A stretch of 64,000 nt of DNA from Channallabes apus (GCA_030522415.1 CM060106.1:28726985-28790984); one strand, 5' to 3'; counted from the first letter of the stretch, positions 1 to 12,243 are shown. Numbers and translations are program-made. The notes: generated by a model from the letters alone, not told the origin.

Positions 1-1449
1 TTTGCAGCAAAAGAATCTGACCAATTCTAGATGACACTGAATTATTGTAACCAATCTTTATTCCAAAGCACTTGTGTTCAAATCAGCATCCATGTAAAGA
101 GGTAAGTTGGAATCTCTAATCAGAATGAGTCAGATTGAAAACGTACAGTAAACCTACTGTAGCTATTGGGAATCTGGACTGTTCCATACAGTTAAACTTC
201 AGCACATACTGTATATCACACACATACCATATAGGACATTCATTTTTCATGGACACATACTGTACACAGTGCGTATAGCACATATGCGATGTTTTGCTGT
301 CTTGCATTGTTGTACCTGGGGTGTTCAAGTCAAGCTGGAACGAAAACTTTCTGCCTTGATGGTGTCAAAGCACTAGTGAAACACTGGAATAAGAGCAGTA
401 GCACAGCAGGAGGTTATATAGATCAATATATAATAAGTTTTTTTTTTTTGGTTTATTTTAACTTTTCTAACAGTTTTCTGCTATTCTGACAAATTGAAAG
501 TCCAGGTTTGATTTTTTGCATCTGCTGTGCACTTTATGTCTTATGTGTTTTGTAACATTTGGATAATTTGTGAAACTGCACTTTTACTGTGAGAATTATA
601 CACTTTATTACTGTCTGAACATGAGAAATAGAGTCAGAGTCAGTGTAAAGACCTCTGTTTTTTTTTTTTTTTTTTTTGGCAGACAGGAAGAAATTATACA
701 TGCAATAAAAAATTTAAAGTTCAAGCAGGAAAAATGCAGAAACAGCAAACACAGTGAGAGCATAATCCAAAAATAAACCACTACTGATAAACATGACATG
801 GATCAAAGCACAGCCTGACTGTCTCTCTGATGTGTGATCAAAATACTAAATAATTAATATATAAAGTTCATATATTATAAAGTTTGAGTTTAGGAATTAT
901 AGTCAACTTATCAAAAAAAACTCATTTTAGCCATAGGAATATTTTTTATTCAAAAATGCAAGCCTGCTTAAAGATTCTTCTAAAAAATACATTTAAGGCA
1001 TAAATCAAAACATCAAACACATCCAGATGTGATGCTCTTTATATCCACAAATTTCATAGATGTAAATCTAACTCCAGGTAACGATGATTTGATGTACAGT
1101 ACAGTAAGTACGTAAGACCATTGCAGTTCTTTAGTATCCAACATGTTGATACATTTTCCACAGCTGGATGGTTATGATGTAGTGCAGTGGGGTCTCAGTG
1201 TGGGGTCCCCAGGGGTCTGTGATGCTAAGCAAGGAGTCTTTTATTTTATGACTTTTATTTTACTTTTTTTTTTTTTTAATTGTCACGCATAAAAAATTAT
1301 AATCCATGTTATCAAAGTTATTTTATTTAGGGGCCAGGCACATAATTAAACTTAGATCTTATGTGTTAAGTGTTTTTTTCTTGTTGTTGTTGTTGTTAAA
1401 TAAAAGTCAAATAGGAATGTTAAAAGCCATGGGGTTATTTGGAAAGTAT

Positions 1450-1524
<75 letters not shown>

Positions 1525-1685
1525 CATGCATACACATATTAGAGGTGTTCAAGTCAAACTGTGTTCTCATATATAAATTATATTTAAACTAATGATGGGA
1601 ATTTATTTTCATTGGGAAAAATATAATATATACAATAATAACCAAAAATGTATACACAATTTAGTAAAAGAAACCTTGAATCTCT
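1..1685. other. AT-rich intergenic DNA, no gene
   Basis: No exon-like reading frame is visible on either strand. The stretch contains homopolymer T/A runs near 440, 658 and 1265, a short (TTG)n near 1381, and one long GT array. Short open frames here are low complexity. Confidence 0.6.
1454..1522. repeat. (TG)n microsatellite
   Basis: An uninterrupted TG/GT dinucleotide array of about 69 bp. The frames across it encode only alternating Cys-Val or Thr-His and are not genes. Confidence 0.98.
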
Positions 1686-3172
1686 CACTTTGTGGAGTAG
1701 GAAGTAGCAAAAATCAGTAGGAGTGAGGTGAGGAGGGCATTAAAGAGGATGAAGAGTGGAAAGGCAGTTGGTCCTGATGACATACCTATGCAGGTATGGA
1801 AGTGCTTAGGAGAGGGTGCAGTAGAGTTTCTGACTAGTCTGTTTAACAAGATTTTGGAGAGTGAGAGGATTCCAGAGAAATGGAGGAGAAGTGTATTATT
1901 GCCGATCTTTAAGAATAAGGGGGATGTGCAGAGCTGTGGCAACTACAGAGGCATAAAGCTGATGAGCCATACAATGAAGCTTTGGGAAAGAGTAGTGGAA
2001 GCTAGGTTAAGGGCAGAGGTGAGCATTTGTGAGCAGCAATATGGTTTAATGCCTAGAAAAAGTCATCAGATGCAGATGCATCAGATGCAATATTTGCGTT
2101 GAGGATGCTGATGGAGAAGTACAGAGAAGGTAATAGGGAGGTGCATTGTGTCTTTGTAGATTTAGAGAAAGCATACGACAGGGTGCCTAGAGAGGAGCTG
2201 TGGTGTTGTATGAGGAAGTCTGGAGTGGCAGAGAAGTATGTTAGATTGGTTCAGGACATGTACTGTATGAGAGCGCTAAGACAGTGGTAAGATGTGCTGT
2301 AGGTGTGACAAAAGAGTTCAAGGTGGAGGTGGGTCTGCATCAAGGATCGGCTCTGAGCCCCTTCTTGTTTGCTATGGTGATGGACAGGATGACAAATGAG
2401 ATTAGACCGGAGTCTCCATGGACAATGATGCTTGCAGATGTGCTTTGTAGCAAGAGCAGGGAACAGGTGGAGGAAAACCTAGAGCGGTGGAGGTACACTC
2501 TGGAAAGCAGAGGAATTTAAGTTAGCCGTAGCAAAACAGAAAACGTGTGTGTGAATGAGAGGAACCTAAGTGGAATAGTAAGGCTACTGGGAGCAGAGGT
2601 AAAGAAGGTGCAGGATTTTAAGTACTTAGGGTCAACGGTCCAAAGCAATGGAGAGTGTGGAAAGGAGGTGAAGAGGTGGGTTCAGGCAGGTTGGAATGGG
2701 TGGAGAAACGTGTCAGGTGTGTTATGTGACAAAAAAGTATCAGCGAGAATGAAAGGAAAGGAATTCAAGACAGTGGTGAGACCAGCAATTCTCTACGGCT
2801 TAGAGACAGTGGCACTGAAGAAAAGCCAGGCAGAGTTAGAGGTAGCAGAGCTGAAGATGTTGATGTTCTCTTTGGGAGTGACAAGGATGGATAGGATCAA
2901 GAATGACAACCCATGTTAGATGTTTTGGAGATAAAGTCAGAGAGGCCAGATTGACGTGGTTTGGACATGTTCAGAGGAGACATTGTGAGCATATTGGTAA
3001 AATAAAGCTGAGGTTTGAACTGCCAGGCAGAAGGTCTAAAGGAAGACCAAAGAGGAGATTTATGGATGTAATGAGAGAGGACATGAAGTTAGCTGGGTTG
3101 AGAGAAGAGTAAGCAGAGGATAGGGTTACATGGAGGCAGATAATTTGCTGTGGTGACCCATGAAAGGGAATA
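1686..3172 (+). pseudogene. RTE-type LINE reverse transcriptase remnant
   Basis: This is a 5'-truncated, decayed non-LTR retrotransposon. Conceptual translation shows reverse transcriptase blocks in order: KSGKAVGPDDIP, then a YRGIKL block near 1940-1970, motif A ([11 protein letters not shown], about 2156-2190), motif B (HQGSALSPFLF, about 2338-2370), and a thumb/C-terminal region ending WFGHVQRR near 2985. Reading is broken by frameshifts near 2098 and 2285, a stop at about 2518 and another shift near 2900. Motif C, normally Y/FADD, reads LADV, so the catalytic aspartate pair is lost. The wording of the blocks fits the RTE clade better than L2 or L1; that assignment is from memory. The 3' tail near 3125-3172 (GCTGTGGTGACCC) resembles the tail of a SINE at 14878-15085. 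Confidence 0.88.
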
Positions 3173-4157
3173 GCGGAAAGACAAAGAATAAGAAGAATAT
3201 CATGAAAATCATGAAATGGACAGTGGTGTATACAGTAGGTGTTGAGGTCAATGAGACACATACAAAGAAGTCATGCATGCAAAAAGTTGGGAGAATTCGC
3301 TTCCTCTGGCCAAACCATGAGGATACTTTGTGGAATCTCTTTGATGATGTCCGTAGAATCATCCCTCAACCAACTATAGTGATGGCACATCATGTAGAAA
3401 TTAACAAAGACATATGGACAGAAATTGCCAATAACATTTGCATGACCAGAGTGTGAGGGAGCAGCTAGTGCATTTTATGTTCTCAGTCAGTAATGCAAAA
3501 CATATATGCAGTTAATTTTTAACTTCATGAAAGAGCTGTAATTCACATGTATTTTTTTAAGGATTAAACACTGTAGTTGTTTTACATTTAAAATGGTTTC
3601 AGTACTTTTAGAGTTTGGCAAAAAAAAATTTTTTGGTCTTTAAACTATTGGTGGTCAACTCTGTTATTGATATTCAGTCTGTTACCCTCAATATCAACTC
3701 TGATTAAGGTTTTCCTTTAAAAATAATAATATGTGTTTTATTGTTAGCAAATTGGTCAGAAGCTGACTAGCCTAAATACAGTAGTACTGTACTCTTACTA
3801 CGTAAAACATTACAGAATTGTTTAAAGCTTTGCTTCGAGAAAATGCACACCAGCTTACTGTAGCAACTTTTCAGTTAAATGTGTTGATATTTTTTATTCC
3901 TAAACAAAAAGTTTATATCTTGTTAATCTTGAAGTTAATTTAATGGATGAAGAGACAGATTATCTCTTAGGGAAGAGAGTTGACAGATTTTTCTGTTAGT
4001 ACATTGATTTTTAGAATACAGTAAATATTTTAAATCTTAAAAGTGCTCTATAAAAATACAGTACACTAGTTTAACCAAAAAAAAAAATCCCAATTTTAAA
4101 TGTTTTATCTCTAGTTGAAATGTACCTGCAATTCTGGAATTTGTCATACTGTATATA
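3173..4157. other. Intergenic DNA with one protein-like frame
   Basis: A 98-codon frame at 3160-3456 on the plus strand begins inside the LINE tail and continues past it. Its second half has a protein-like composition (WPNHEDTLWNLFDDV, IPQPTIVMAHH), which hints at an old transposon or host fragment. I do not recognise a family. The remainder is AT-rich and featureless. Confidence 0.4.
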
Positions 4158-4911
4158 CAGTGGCTTGCAAAAGTATTCGGCCCCCTTGAACTTTTCCACA
4201 TTTTGTCACATTACAGCCACAAACATGAATTAATTTTAGTGGAATTCCACGTGAAAGACCAATACAATGTGGTGTACACGTGAGAAGTGGAACGAAAATC
4301 ATACATGATTCCAAACATTTTTTACAAATAAATAACTGCAAAGTGGGGTGTGCGTAATTATTCAGCCCCCTGAGTCAATACTTTGTAGAACCACCTTTTG
4401 CTGCAATTACAGCTGCCAGTGTAATTGCACATCTAGAGACTGAAATCCTTGCCCATTCTTCTTTGCAAAACAGCTCCAGCTCAGTCAGATTAGATGACCC
4501 TTAGGAGTCCGAGGGTGTTTTGGAGTCCTGAAGAGATTCTGACATGTCCTGACATTTGTGTATTTTTTCAGTTACTTATAAACATATACATGTCTAAAGT
4601 ATGTCTGAGCAGCATGTATGTATAAGTTTGTATATTGGAGAAAAAAACTGTTATGCATGATTTTTGAAAATAAATAAATAAATAAGTCACTGAAATAAGA
4701 CCACAAAACACATTCATGACATTTGTGTACAAGTCTTTTGTGACCTGGATCTTGTAGTGTAGAGGTTTTACTTCAAAATGATGTGACAATCATCTCGCTC
4801 ACTCATTTACAGAAAACAATACAGTCATTAAAATCTTCTAAGACACTTTTTGTTTAAGAAGGCCGTATGCGAAGAGGCGTGAATGATCATGAATAATGCT
4901 GATATTAACAC

Positions 4912-5635
4912 TAGGGTTGTTCCGATTTCGATACTGGTATCGGAAATGCTGCCGATACCACAAAAAAAGCTGGCATCGGAATCGGCGAGTACTTGAGTCC
5001 ACGTACCGATCCGATACCATTTTCCTAAACATAACCTATTTATGCCCGCTAGCTTTGCTAACTTAGCTTACTTACCTTACTTACAGAGTGTCACGGCGTG
5101 CGCCTGTGATGGGCGTGCGCCCAAATTGATATCGCTCCTCGCTCACTAGTTAGGCGGCCTCCCCACCCTTTAGGTATGTGAAGTAGCAGGGCCGCAGAAT
5201 CAGGCAACGGCCCATGAGCTATCGGCGCTATAAAACACAGCGGGGAGTGTAGCTCGGGGTCTGACTGTTGGGAAGCTGGACTTTGCGACGCGATGGATTT
5301 TATGAGAGACAGTGGCACAAGAGCGGGGCGATGTGATGCGCCCCAGAGACTTTAAAAAGGGGGGCGCCTTTGATCTCCGCGAGAGGAGCGCGTGAACGAG
5401 CTGCACGAGCTCCCGCGGCACCTTCACTTCCGCGTAGAGCCCGCCTTCGCAGCCCTGCCGCAGAAGGGGAAAAGACCGCAGAGAGCCTTTAACCCTTTCC
5501 TTACCCGTTTTTCTAAATAAATGACCCTTTTTCCTGTAAGACCTCGCCTCGTGTCCGTGTTTCATGCTGTCGCCCGTGCACTTAGGGTCGAACCCGTTAC
5601 ACAGGGCTGGTAGTATTTTACTTAAAAAAGAAATT

Positions 5636-5668
<33 letters not shown>

Positions 5669-5800
5669 TACACGCACACACACACACACAGTACAGATAC
5701 ACACCCAGGTATCGGATCGGTACTCGGTATCGGCCGATACCCTGAGCCCAAGTATCGGAATCGGTATCGGGAGGGAAAAAATGGTATCGGAACATCTCTA
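4912..5800. mobile_element. Non-autonomous hAT element (TAGGGTTGTTCCGAT ends)
   Basis: The element has imperfect terminal inverted repeats (TAGGGTTGTTCCGAT at the left, TAGAGATGTTCCGAT read inward from the right) and subterminal GGTATCGG motifs in both orientations. It is flanked by a perfect 8-bp target duplication ATTAACAC (4904-4911 and 5801-5808), the hAT length. It has no transposase. A solo LTR occupies its middle. A TA/CA microsatellite lies at about 5638-5691. Confidence 0.88.
5089..5601 (+). mobile_element. Solo LTR of an endogenous LTR retrotransposon
   Basis: A 513-bp GC-richer block starts TGTCACGG and ends CCGTTACA, matching as short inverted termini (TG...CA). It carries a TATA box (CTATAAAAC, about 5228) and a polyadenylation signal (AATAAA, about 5516), in the order expected for U3-R-U5. 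Flanks CAGAG (5084-5088) and CAGGG (5602-5606) form a 5-bp target duplication with one mismatch. No internal gag or pol is present, so this is a recombined solo LTR. A Gypsy-type origin is likely but not proven. Confidence 0.72.
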
Positions 5801-6354
5801 ATTAACACCAAAGACTCGCATAATGAGTTGTATAATTACCCCTTTCAGTCAGGTAATGGACAGAGGAAAGTGTTACAAGAAAATAACTTGAGGACAGAAA
5901 CATATTTCTTTGTTTGTGGTTTATTTAGAATAACTTAAGATTCACTTGCAAAAATTCCAAGAACAGTTCAAAATAAATGCAAAAATATAAATAAAAAAGT
6001 GCAAACAACATTCAGGGTAAAATTGTGCAAACCAAAAACAGTGTAGAATATAAACTGTATAAAACTGCGACAGGAACAGTACAAAATAAAAACTGAAAAG
6101 AAAGATGGACATTCAGAGTAAAACAGTGCAAGATAAAAAAAAATGTGCAAAAACATAAATGCAGGGTAAGCATTGGTGGCAAAAATGTCCAAGAAGTGTA
6201 GAAAAATCTCTCTGTACCACTTCATTGTTTTGTGCTGTGCAGTGTAGTACTGTAATAGCTGATCAGAGAGATCAACAACCCCATGTGCTGGTTGTACGCC
6301 GTCAACAGTGCAGGACATGGAAATGTCTTTGTAGTCCATGTACCTTGTGATTTC

Positions 6355-6912
6355 CAGTGGTGTCAAAAGTATTCACATTCATTACTTGAGTAGAAGTATA
6401 GATACTAGGGTTCAAAAATACTTCTTTAGAAGTTGAAGTATCAACCCAAGCTTTTTACTTAAGTAAAAGTTTAAAAGTACTGGTTTCAAAACTACTTAAA
6501 GTATAAAAGTAAAAGTACCGTGAGGGGCGACAAAAGCATTATGGTCTCACTTTCTAATCATGCAACGGGGGGGGCGGGGGGTAGAATGGCGTTGTGCGCG
6601 TTCTGATCATGTGACGAGGGGGAGGGCGTTGTGCGCATTCTGATCATGTGATGGAGGGGGGGGGGGCGTTGTACGCGTTCTGATCATGTGACGGGGGGGG
6701 GGGGGGGGGTTGCGCGTTCTGATCATAAAAATAGAGTAACGAGGCTACTTTTAAAAAGTAAGGAGTAGAAAGTACAGATAATTGCTTAAAAATGTAAGGA
6801 GTAGAAGTAAAAAGTCGGCTGAAAAATAATTACTCCAGTAAAGTATAGATACCCAAAATTTCTGCTTAAGTAAGGTAACAAAGTATTTGTACTTCGTTAC
6901 TTGACACCTCTG
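6355..6912. mobile_element. Non-autonomous hAT element, copy 1 (CAGTGGTGTCAAAAGTA ends)
   Basis: The 558-bp element is flanked by a perfect 8-bp duplication GTGATTTC (6347-6354 and 6913-6920). The termini are CAGTGGTGTCAAAAGTA at the left and, read inward from the right, CAGAGGTGTCAAGTA. The interior is rich in AAGTA/TACTT motifs and has a tandem G-run block. A second copy lies at 45124-45665. Confidence 0.95.
6560..6735. repeat. G-run minisatellite inside hAT copy 1
   Basis: About three to four imperfect units of TTCTGATCATGTGACG followed by 7-19 consecutive G and a GTTGTGCGC spacer. The runs are long enough to form G-quadruplexes. The equivalent block in the second copy is at about 45305-45485. 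Confidence 0.85.
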
Positions 6913-7970
6913 GTGATTTCACCCACATCTTCACCATGTCTACTGTATAAGCAGAATGGATGGTAGAACAGACAGATACTTCTCATGTGTCCATCCACTT
7001 CACAAGTACAGGTCCACCTGAACGGTGCTTGCGTGTCCTGATGTGAGGTGCTGGTGAAGGCAGTGGTGATGCAGACACATTCCTAAAAACAAACAAACAA
7101 ACAAAAATGTTAGCATATACTGTTCAGAGTAAATGGATGTACAATTAATAGGTATGGACGCACAATATATACAGAGTGGCCCAAAAAATTTATCCACACT
7201 TCAATATAAAAAATATACACCTCTCTTCTGTAGGTCATGTGACAGCATCAATGATGATGATAGACCTGACATTTTTAGAGGAAAGATAATACTACACACT
7301 GCTGCCATAATTCAATTTGAGTTTTAAAAAAAGGCCATAGATAACAATTGTGAAAGTGTATATACAGTTTTGTGCCCCTCTGTATGTGTTGATTGGCAAT
7401 AGGCTGGACAAATCTGTTGATGGACCATAAACCATGTAGTGCATCTCAAACATTTACACCTGAGACATTAGCAAACACCATGCACTGAACATGCTTTACA
7501 CACATATTTAACACATTCTAAACATTTACACCTAAGCAGGTATTTGTAAATACACACTAAACTAAAGGCATTATATACATTTACACCACAGAAATATTCA
7601 TAAACATCTCTTAGCTACACAAGGCAGTATTTTAGCTGACTGGAGCTAGCTTGTTTGTGCTAAATAACATTACCAATAGCAGTATTATAAGCTAATCAAA
7701 ACGGAGCCAACTATATATATTGGCAACCATAATCTAAAGCTATCCAAAACTAGGTGAAATAGCACCCTGATTATTTTCTTTATTTTACAAAAGCACATTG
7801 TTTTGTGGATGTTGTGGGTATACATGAATAAAACTAGACCCTTTACACATTCAAATGATGTACTCGACTTATGTGTATGATGAAACATGACGGAGCATTT
7901 GAAACTCTTTTCACAGTTCCCAGAAAAAAATACACGTGTGCCCGCCGGCGGGTCCGCCGACTCCTAAGGG

Positions 7971-8740
7971 TTAGGGTCGTTGTCCTGCTGGAAGGTCAAC
8001 CTCCGCCCCAGTGTCAAGTCTTTTGCAGACTCCAAGAGGTTTTCTTCCAAGATTGCCCTGTATTTGTCTCCATCCATCTTCCCATCAACTCTGACCAGCT
8101 TCCCTGTCCCTGCTGAAGAGAAGCACCCCAGAGCATGATGCTGCCACCACCATATTTGACAGTGGGGATGGTGTGTTCAGAGTGATGTGCAGTGTTAGTT
8201 TTCCGCCACACATATCATTTTGCATTTTGGCCAAAAAGTTCCATTTTGGTCTCATCTGACCAGAGCACCTTCTTCCACATGTTTGCTGTGTCCCCCACAT
8301 GGCTTGTGGTAAACTGCAAATGGGACTTCTTATGGTTTTCTGTTAACAATGGCTTTCTTCTTGCCACTTTTCCATTGTTCGGCCTGTGAGTTTAGGTGGA
8401 CGGCCTTGTCTTGGTAGGTTTACAGTTGTGCCATACTCCTTCCATTTCTGAATGATGGCTTGAACAGTGCTCCATGGGATGTTCAAGACTTTGAAAATCT
8501 TTTTGTAGTCCAAGCCTGCTTTAAATTTCTCAATAACTTTATCCCTGACCTGTCTGGTGTGTTCTTTGGACTTGGTGTTGTTGCTCCCAATATTCTCTTA
8601 GACAACCTCTGAGGCCGTGACAGAGCAGCTGTATTTGTACTGACATTAGATTACACACAGGTGCACTCTATTTAGTCATTAGCACTCATCAGGCAATGTC
8701 TATGGACAACTGACTGCACTCAGACCAAAGGGGACTGAAT
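7971..8740 (-). pseudogene. Tc1 family A transposase remnant
   Basis: On the minus strand, broken frames include [15 protein letters not shown], the conserved strand just after the first catalytic Asp region of Tc1 transposases, and GLPKLTGRPNN-like helix-turn-helix linker wording further upstream. Several frameshifts and a left-hand truncation by the piggyBac insertion make it non-functional. Confidence 0.8.
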
Positions 8741-8942
8741 AATTATGCTCACCCCACTTTGCAGTTATTTATTTGTAAAAAATGTTTGGAATCATGTGTG
8801 ATTTTCATTCTACTTCTGAAGTGTACACCACTTTGTATTGGTCTTTCACGTGGAATTCCAATAAAATTGATTCATGTTTGTGGCTGTAATGTGACAAAAT
8901 GTGGAAAAGTTCAAGGGGGCTGAATACTTTTGCAAGCCACTG

Positions 8943-11408
8943 TATATGACTAATATAGCCCGGTCACTGCTTTTTTTTTTTTTTTTTTTTTTTGCGGCGA
9001 ATAGCAGGGCTTGTTTCTGCATCATACGGTAATGTACTGAATAATTGAATTACACAATTTCACTTTAACACTGTACATTTGACATTAAAAGTGCAACTCA
9101 TAACCTTCTTATGTTTGCTTTATTTCAATTACTGCAAGTGATGCAGTAGTTATAAAGCAAAAAAAAAAAGGAAATTGTGCCATTACTTATGCCTGAAATA
9201 AAAACATTGCCAGAAAACATTCAAAGGTTAATGAGGTTGTGCTTTTCATTTTCTTGAGGTTGAGGACAGGTTTCTAACCCACCTCAGTTTCTGCTCCAAT
9301 GTCCCTTCAAGCTCTTTCTTCCCTGCTCTGTCCTCTCACTACATTCTGATTCTCCTGAATAAATTAAGAAGAGATTATACAGGATGGTGAAACAATAATT
9401 GAAAACTTGGCAGAACAAATGATTGAGGATCTTGTCTTGTGTACATGTATTAAAACGAATGTTAGAAAGCCTGCCTACTCTGACTAGCTAATACATAGCT
9501 TAGTTACATACAGTATACAGTACATACATAAATCACTACAGCACAAATAGCATGACGACAGCTGGTAACATTACTCAGGTTCTCCAAATGTTTTTTCAGC
9601 CCACCTCATACACAGACTCAAAGAATGAATTTCAGAGCAACACATGACAGCCAGCAAATATTGTTATGTTAGAGCTGTTTGTCTCATGAAGCTCACCTTC
9701 AATCTCCGGAAAGTTTTTTTCCCTTGAGTGCATGCTATGAGTAGTAAACCCTGGACTTTTTCATGGACTTACACTCTCACTCACACTGTTAAGTGTAAAA
9801 ATGAGGGATAAATCGCTTGAAGTGTTTGCCACACCTCAATACGCTTACCGGCTGACTTCATCACACAGACTGAGAGAGAGACACACGCACACATACATAC
9901 AGCACAAATGGATGTCGGGTTATCAAAAGCATAGACATAGAGAATTTTTAAGTTTTGAGCCAAACGTCTTGTGTTAATAACATTTTCCTTGATTGCAATA
10001 ATTGCGTCAAATCTTCTTTCATTGCTTTGGAATGTTTCTCCTTTCGGTTTTCTTTACAGAAGGTGAAATGCACAGTCAGTTGAGTTAGCAGTTACATTTA
10101 CAGCATTTGGCAGACGCCCTTATCCAGAATAACTTACATTTTTATTTTATCTCACTCTACCTTCACTGTGCGTGACTGATGAGCTTACACAGTAGATTTT
10201 GGGTCATGAACAGATCCTTTTTATCCCTCTACATGTTAGTAGAGGTTAAAATTGCTTCCAAACTTTTTTTTGTGGCTCATCCCTGTATTTCTTTCAAATT
10301 TCATCCAGACCTTCTGATTCTTACTGTAGATGGGTGGACCGCATCTTGCATTGTGTGGGCTGAATCGTTCTGCTCTCAGTCTTCTTTGAGTGGTGGATTT
10401 TTGATACTTTCACCCCTGCCATGAGGAGGTTTTGGTGATGTCACTGGCTGTTGCTTTGGGTATTTTGATTTAAATCAGTAGAACACATGCAATGTTCTGA
10501 GCTGTTTAACACTTCTACTATAGATAACGGGATGCAAAAAAAGGGAACATACTGTACCCCTGTGTATTTTACTTAATATTTTAGTTCATTTCAGCCAGCC
10601 AAATGAAAATATGTAAACCATGTAAGGGGGTTTTCAAAAATGCCAAACCATTTGTACCTTAGTATATTGTGCAGTTAGTAGAACAAGCACCGTGCTCACA
10701 CTGGCATGCAAAATAAAAACTTATAGCGGCTTTTAAGCTAATATGCAGCAACATGGTCAAAGGCTAATCACAGTCAGAGTACATCAATGCCCAAGCGACA
10801 ACCGCTCTGTAGACTGGTTAATTTATAGAGCTGAATGGAAGAGCTCCCTGCAGGAGCGCCCATGTAGCCATTTTGCTATGACCTTTCAAACAATAGAAGG
10901 GTAATGACTTCCCTAGGCCTTTCTATTTAGTCTGATTAAGTGGCGCACATAAGACAAACTTGGCGACGTGCAACATCTAGGACAATCCATTGTCTTGCTC
11001 CGTGTGGAGACTTGCCAAGGGAGAGAGAAGTCATAGAGCATCAGAGGCAGGTCTGTGTCCGTCGATGCTTTCTTGGCGAGAAGAATCAATTTATCTTCGG
11101 TTAGTCTTTGCCACACACTGTCTGTTGAACAAAAAAAAGACAGAACAACAAGATAAAAGTGTCTTACGTTTAGCCATTTAAAATCTCTATTAGTGGAATG
11201 CTCAAACCGATAGCACTCATGGAGTACCGACCAACTAATGTACAATTTCACAAAAATGAAACCCCATCACATAAAGTCAACAACATGATCAGAGTGATTT
11301 AAAATACTTTACTTATGGACATTTTACACGAAATGTTAAACATACTGTATACAGTTCTGTTAATTATATATTAAAGTTTGATTTGATTTAAAAAAAAAAT
11401 CTGTGTCC
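8943..11408. other. Intergenic DNA, no gene recognised
   Basis: No exon could be supported on either strand. A poly-T run lies at about 8971-8993 and one SINE fragment at 10092-10139. A 112-codon minus frame at 10913-11251 has no recognisable motif. Confidence 0.55.
10092..10139 (-). repeat. Fragment of a fish tRNA-type SINE tail
   Basis: The segment holds the widespread fish SINE 3' motif GCATTTGGCAGACGCCCTTA. The complementary motif appears in the better preserved copy at 45790-45893. Confidence 0.7.
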
Positions 11409-11526
11409 ATCAATTCAATTCAATTCAATTCAATTTTATTTATATAGCGCTTTTAACAATGGTCATTGTCTCAAAGCAGCTTCACAAAAATTTAAGAAAT
11501 TTAACAAAAAAAAAAAAAAAAAAAAA

Positions 11527-11568
<42 letters not shown>

Positions 11569-12243
11569 AATTATATATAAAGTAATAAATAAATAAATAA
11601 AATTATAATAGAAAATAAATAAATAAAAACAAATAATAATAATTATAGAAAAGAAAATAATTGGAAGTGTGGATGTGTGAGAAAAATGTGCAGATAATAA
11701 TGAGATGAATGAATGAAATGTCTCTGATGAGCAAGCCAAGGGTGACGGCGACGGTGGCAAGGAAAAACTCCCTGAGATGGCATTAGGAAGAAACCTTGAG
11801 AGGAACCAGACTCAACAGGGAACCCATCCTCATTTGGGCGATAACACATAGAAATGATATAACATCTTGTGTGTTGTGCAGGTGAAAATTCAATATGACA
11901 GAAATTATTTAAATTGTCATGAAGACCAGTTCAGCATAGGGACGAGTCAGTAGGTGCAGAGGGCAGATGAGGTCTGGATCACTGGAAGCACAGGAGCAGC
12001 ATGTGTAGCTCCAACCATCATAAAGCTGAATCCAGTTGGAGCTGGTCCTTCTCTGGATGCCTCAGGAACCTCGCAGGGTCGGCCTTTGTCTACTGAAGCT
12101 GGCAAAATCTCCCGATGCCTCGGGATGGGTAGAGAAATACAGAACAGATGGGGACAGAACATCAGCACCAAGAATGACCATGGTGATAATGACCATGGTG
12201 ATAATGACCGAGTCACCATTGGACCATCATACAGGCACATTTA
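11409..12243 (-). mobile_element. L2-like LINE 3' region, copy 1
   Basis: Read on the minus strand the segment ends with AAAGCGCTATATAAATAAAA and an (AATTG)n tail (11409-11440), the hallmark of L2/Maui-type LINE 3' ends. Minus frames include a conserved-looking VESGSSQGFFLMPSQG segment (11740-11800). A near-identical copy lies at 13786-14812. The upstream end carries a twice-repeated AATGACCATGGTGAT unit (about 12171-12205) absent from the other copy. A TA array lies at 11532-11565. Confidence 0.72.

Larger units (their letters stand above)
5968..7075 (-). pseudogene. piggyBac transposase C-terminal fragment, interrupted
   Basis: The minus-strand frame below 6354 contains a stretch like the PGBD/piggyBac catalytic core end: VDLSDQLLQYY, KTMKWYREIFLHFLDI, NAYPAF. 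After that the frame leaves homology and stops at about 5968. A hAT element (6355-6912) was inserted in the coding region; the upstream part resumes at 6921 and is soon unreadable. The fragment cannot be functional. Confidence 0.75.
4498..7970 (-). mobile_element. piggyBac-like element inside Tc1 family A
   Basis: The insert begins CCCTTAGGAGTC and ends with its exact inverse complement (7959-7970), a 12-bp terminal inverted repeat starting CCCT as in piggyBac. A transposase remnant inside it (5968-7075, minus strand) matches piggyBac domain wording. The expected TTAA target duplication is not seen: the right flank reads TTAG and the left flank ATGA, so the target has mutated or the left flank was deleted. 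Two hAT elements have jumped into it. Confidence 0.8.
4158..8942 (-). mobile_element. Tc1-like transposon, split by nested insertions (family A)
   Basis: The element is bounded by TA dinucleotides and by long terminal inverted repeats of about 215 bp (4158-4372 and 8728-8942) that begin CAGTGGCTTGCAAAAGTATTC. The transposase was encoded on the minus strand; only its middle and 3' part survive on the right side. The left half ends at 4497 and the right half resumes at 7971, where a piggyBac-like element sits. From memory of related copies, roughly 100 bp of the original Tc1 seems to be missing at the junction. Without the insert the element would be about 1.3 kb. Confidence 0.93.

Noticed and set aside
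5200..5811. 203-codon open frame on the minus strand
   Set aside because: It runs backwards through a solo LTR, a TA/CA array and a hAT end. Composition follows those repeats and no domain is present.
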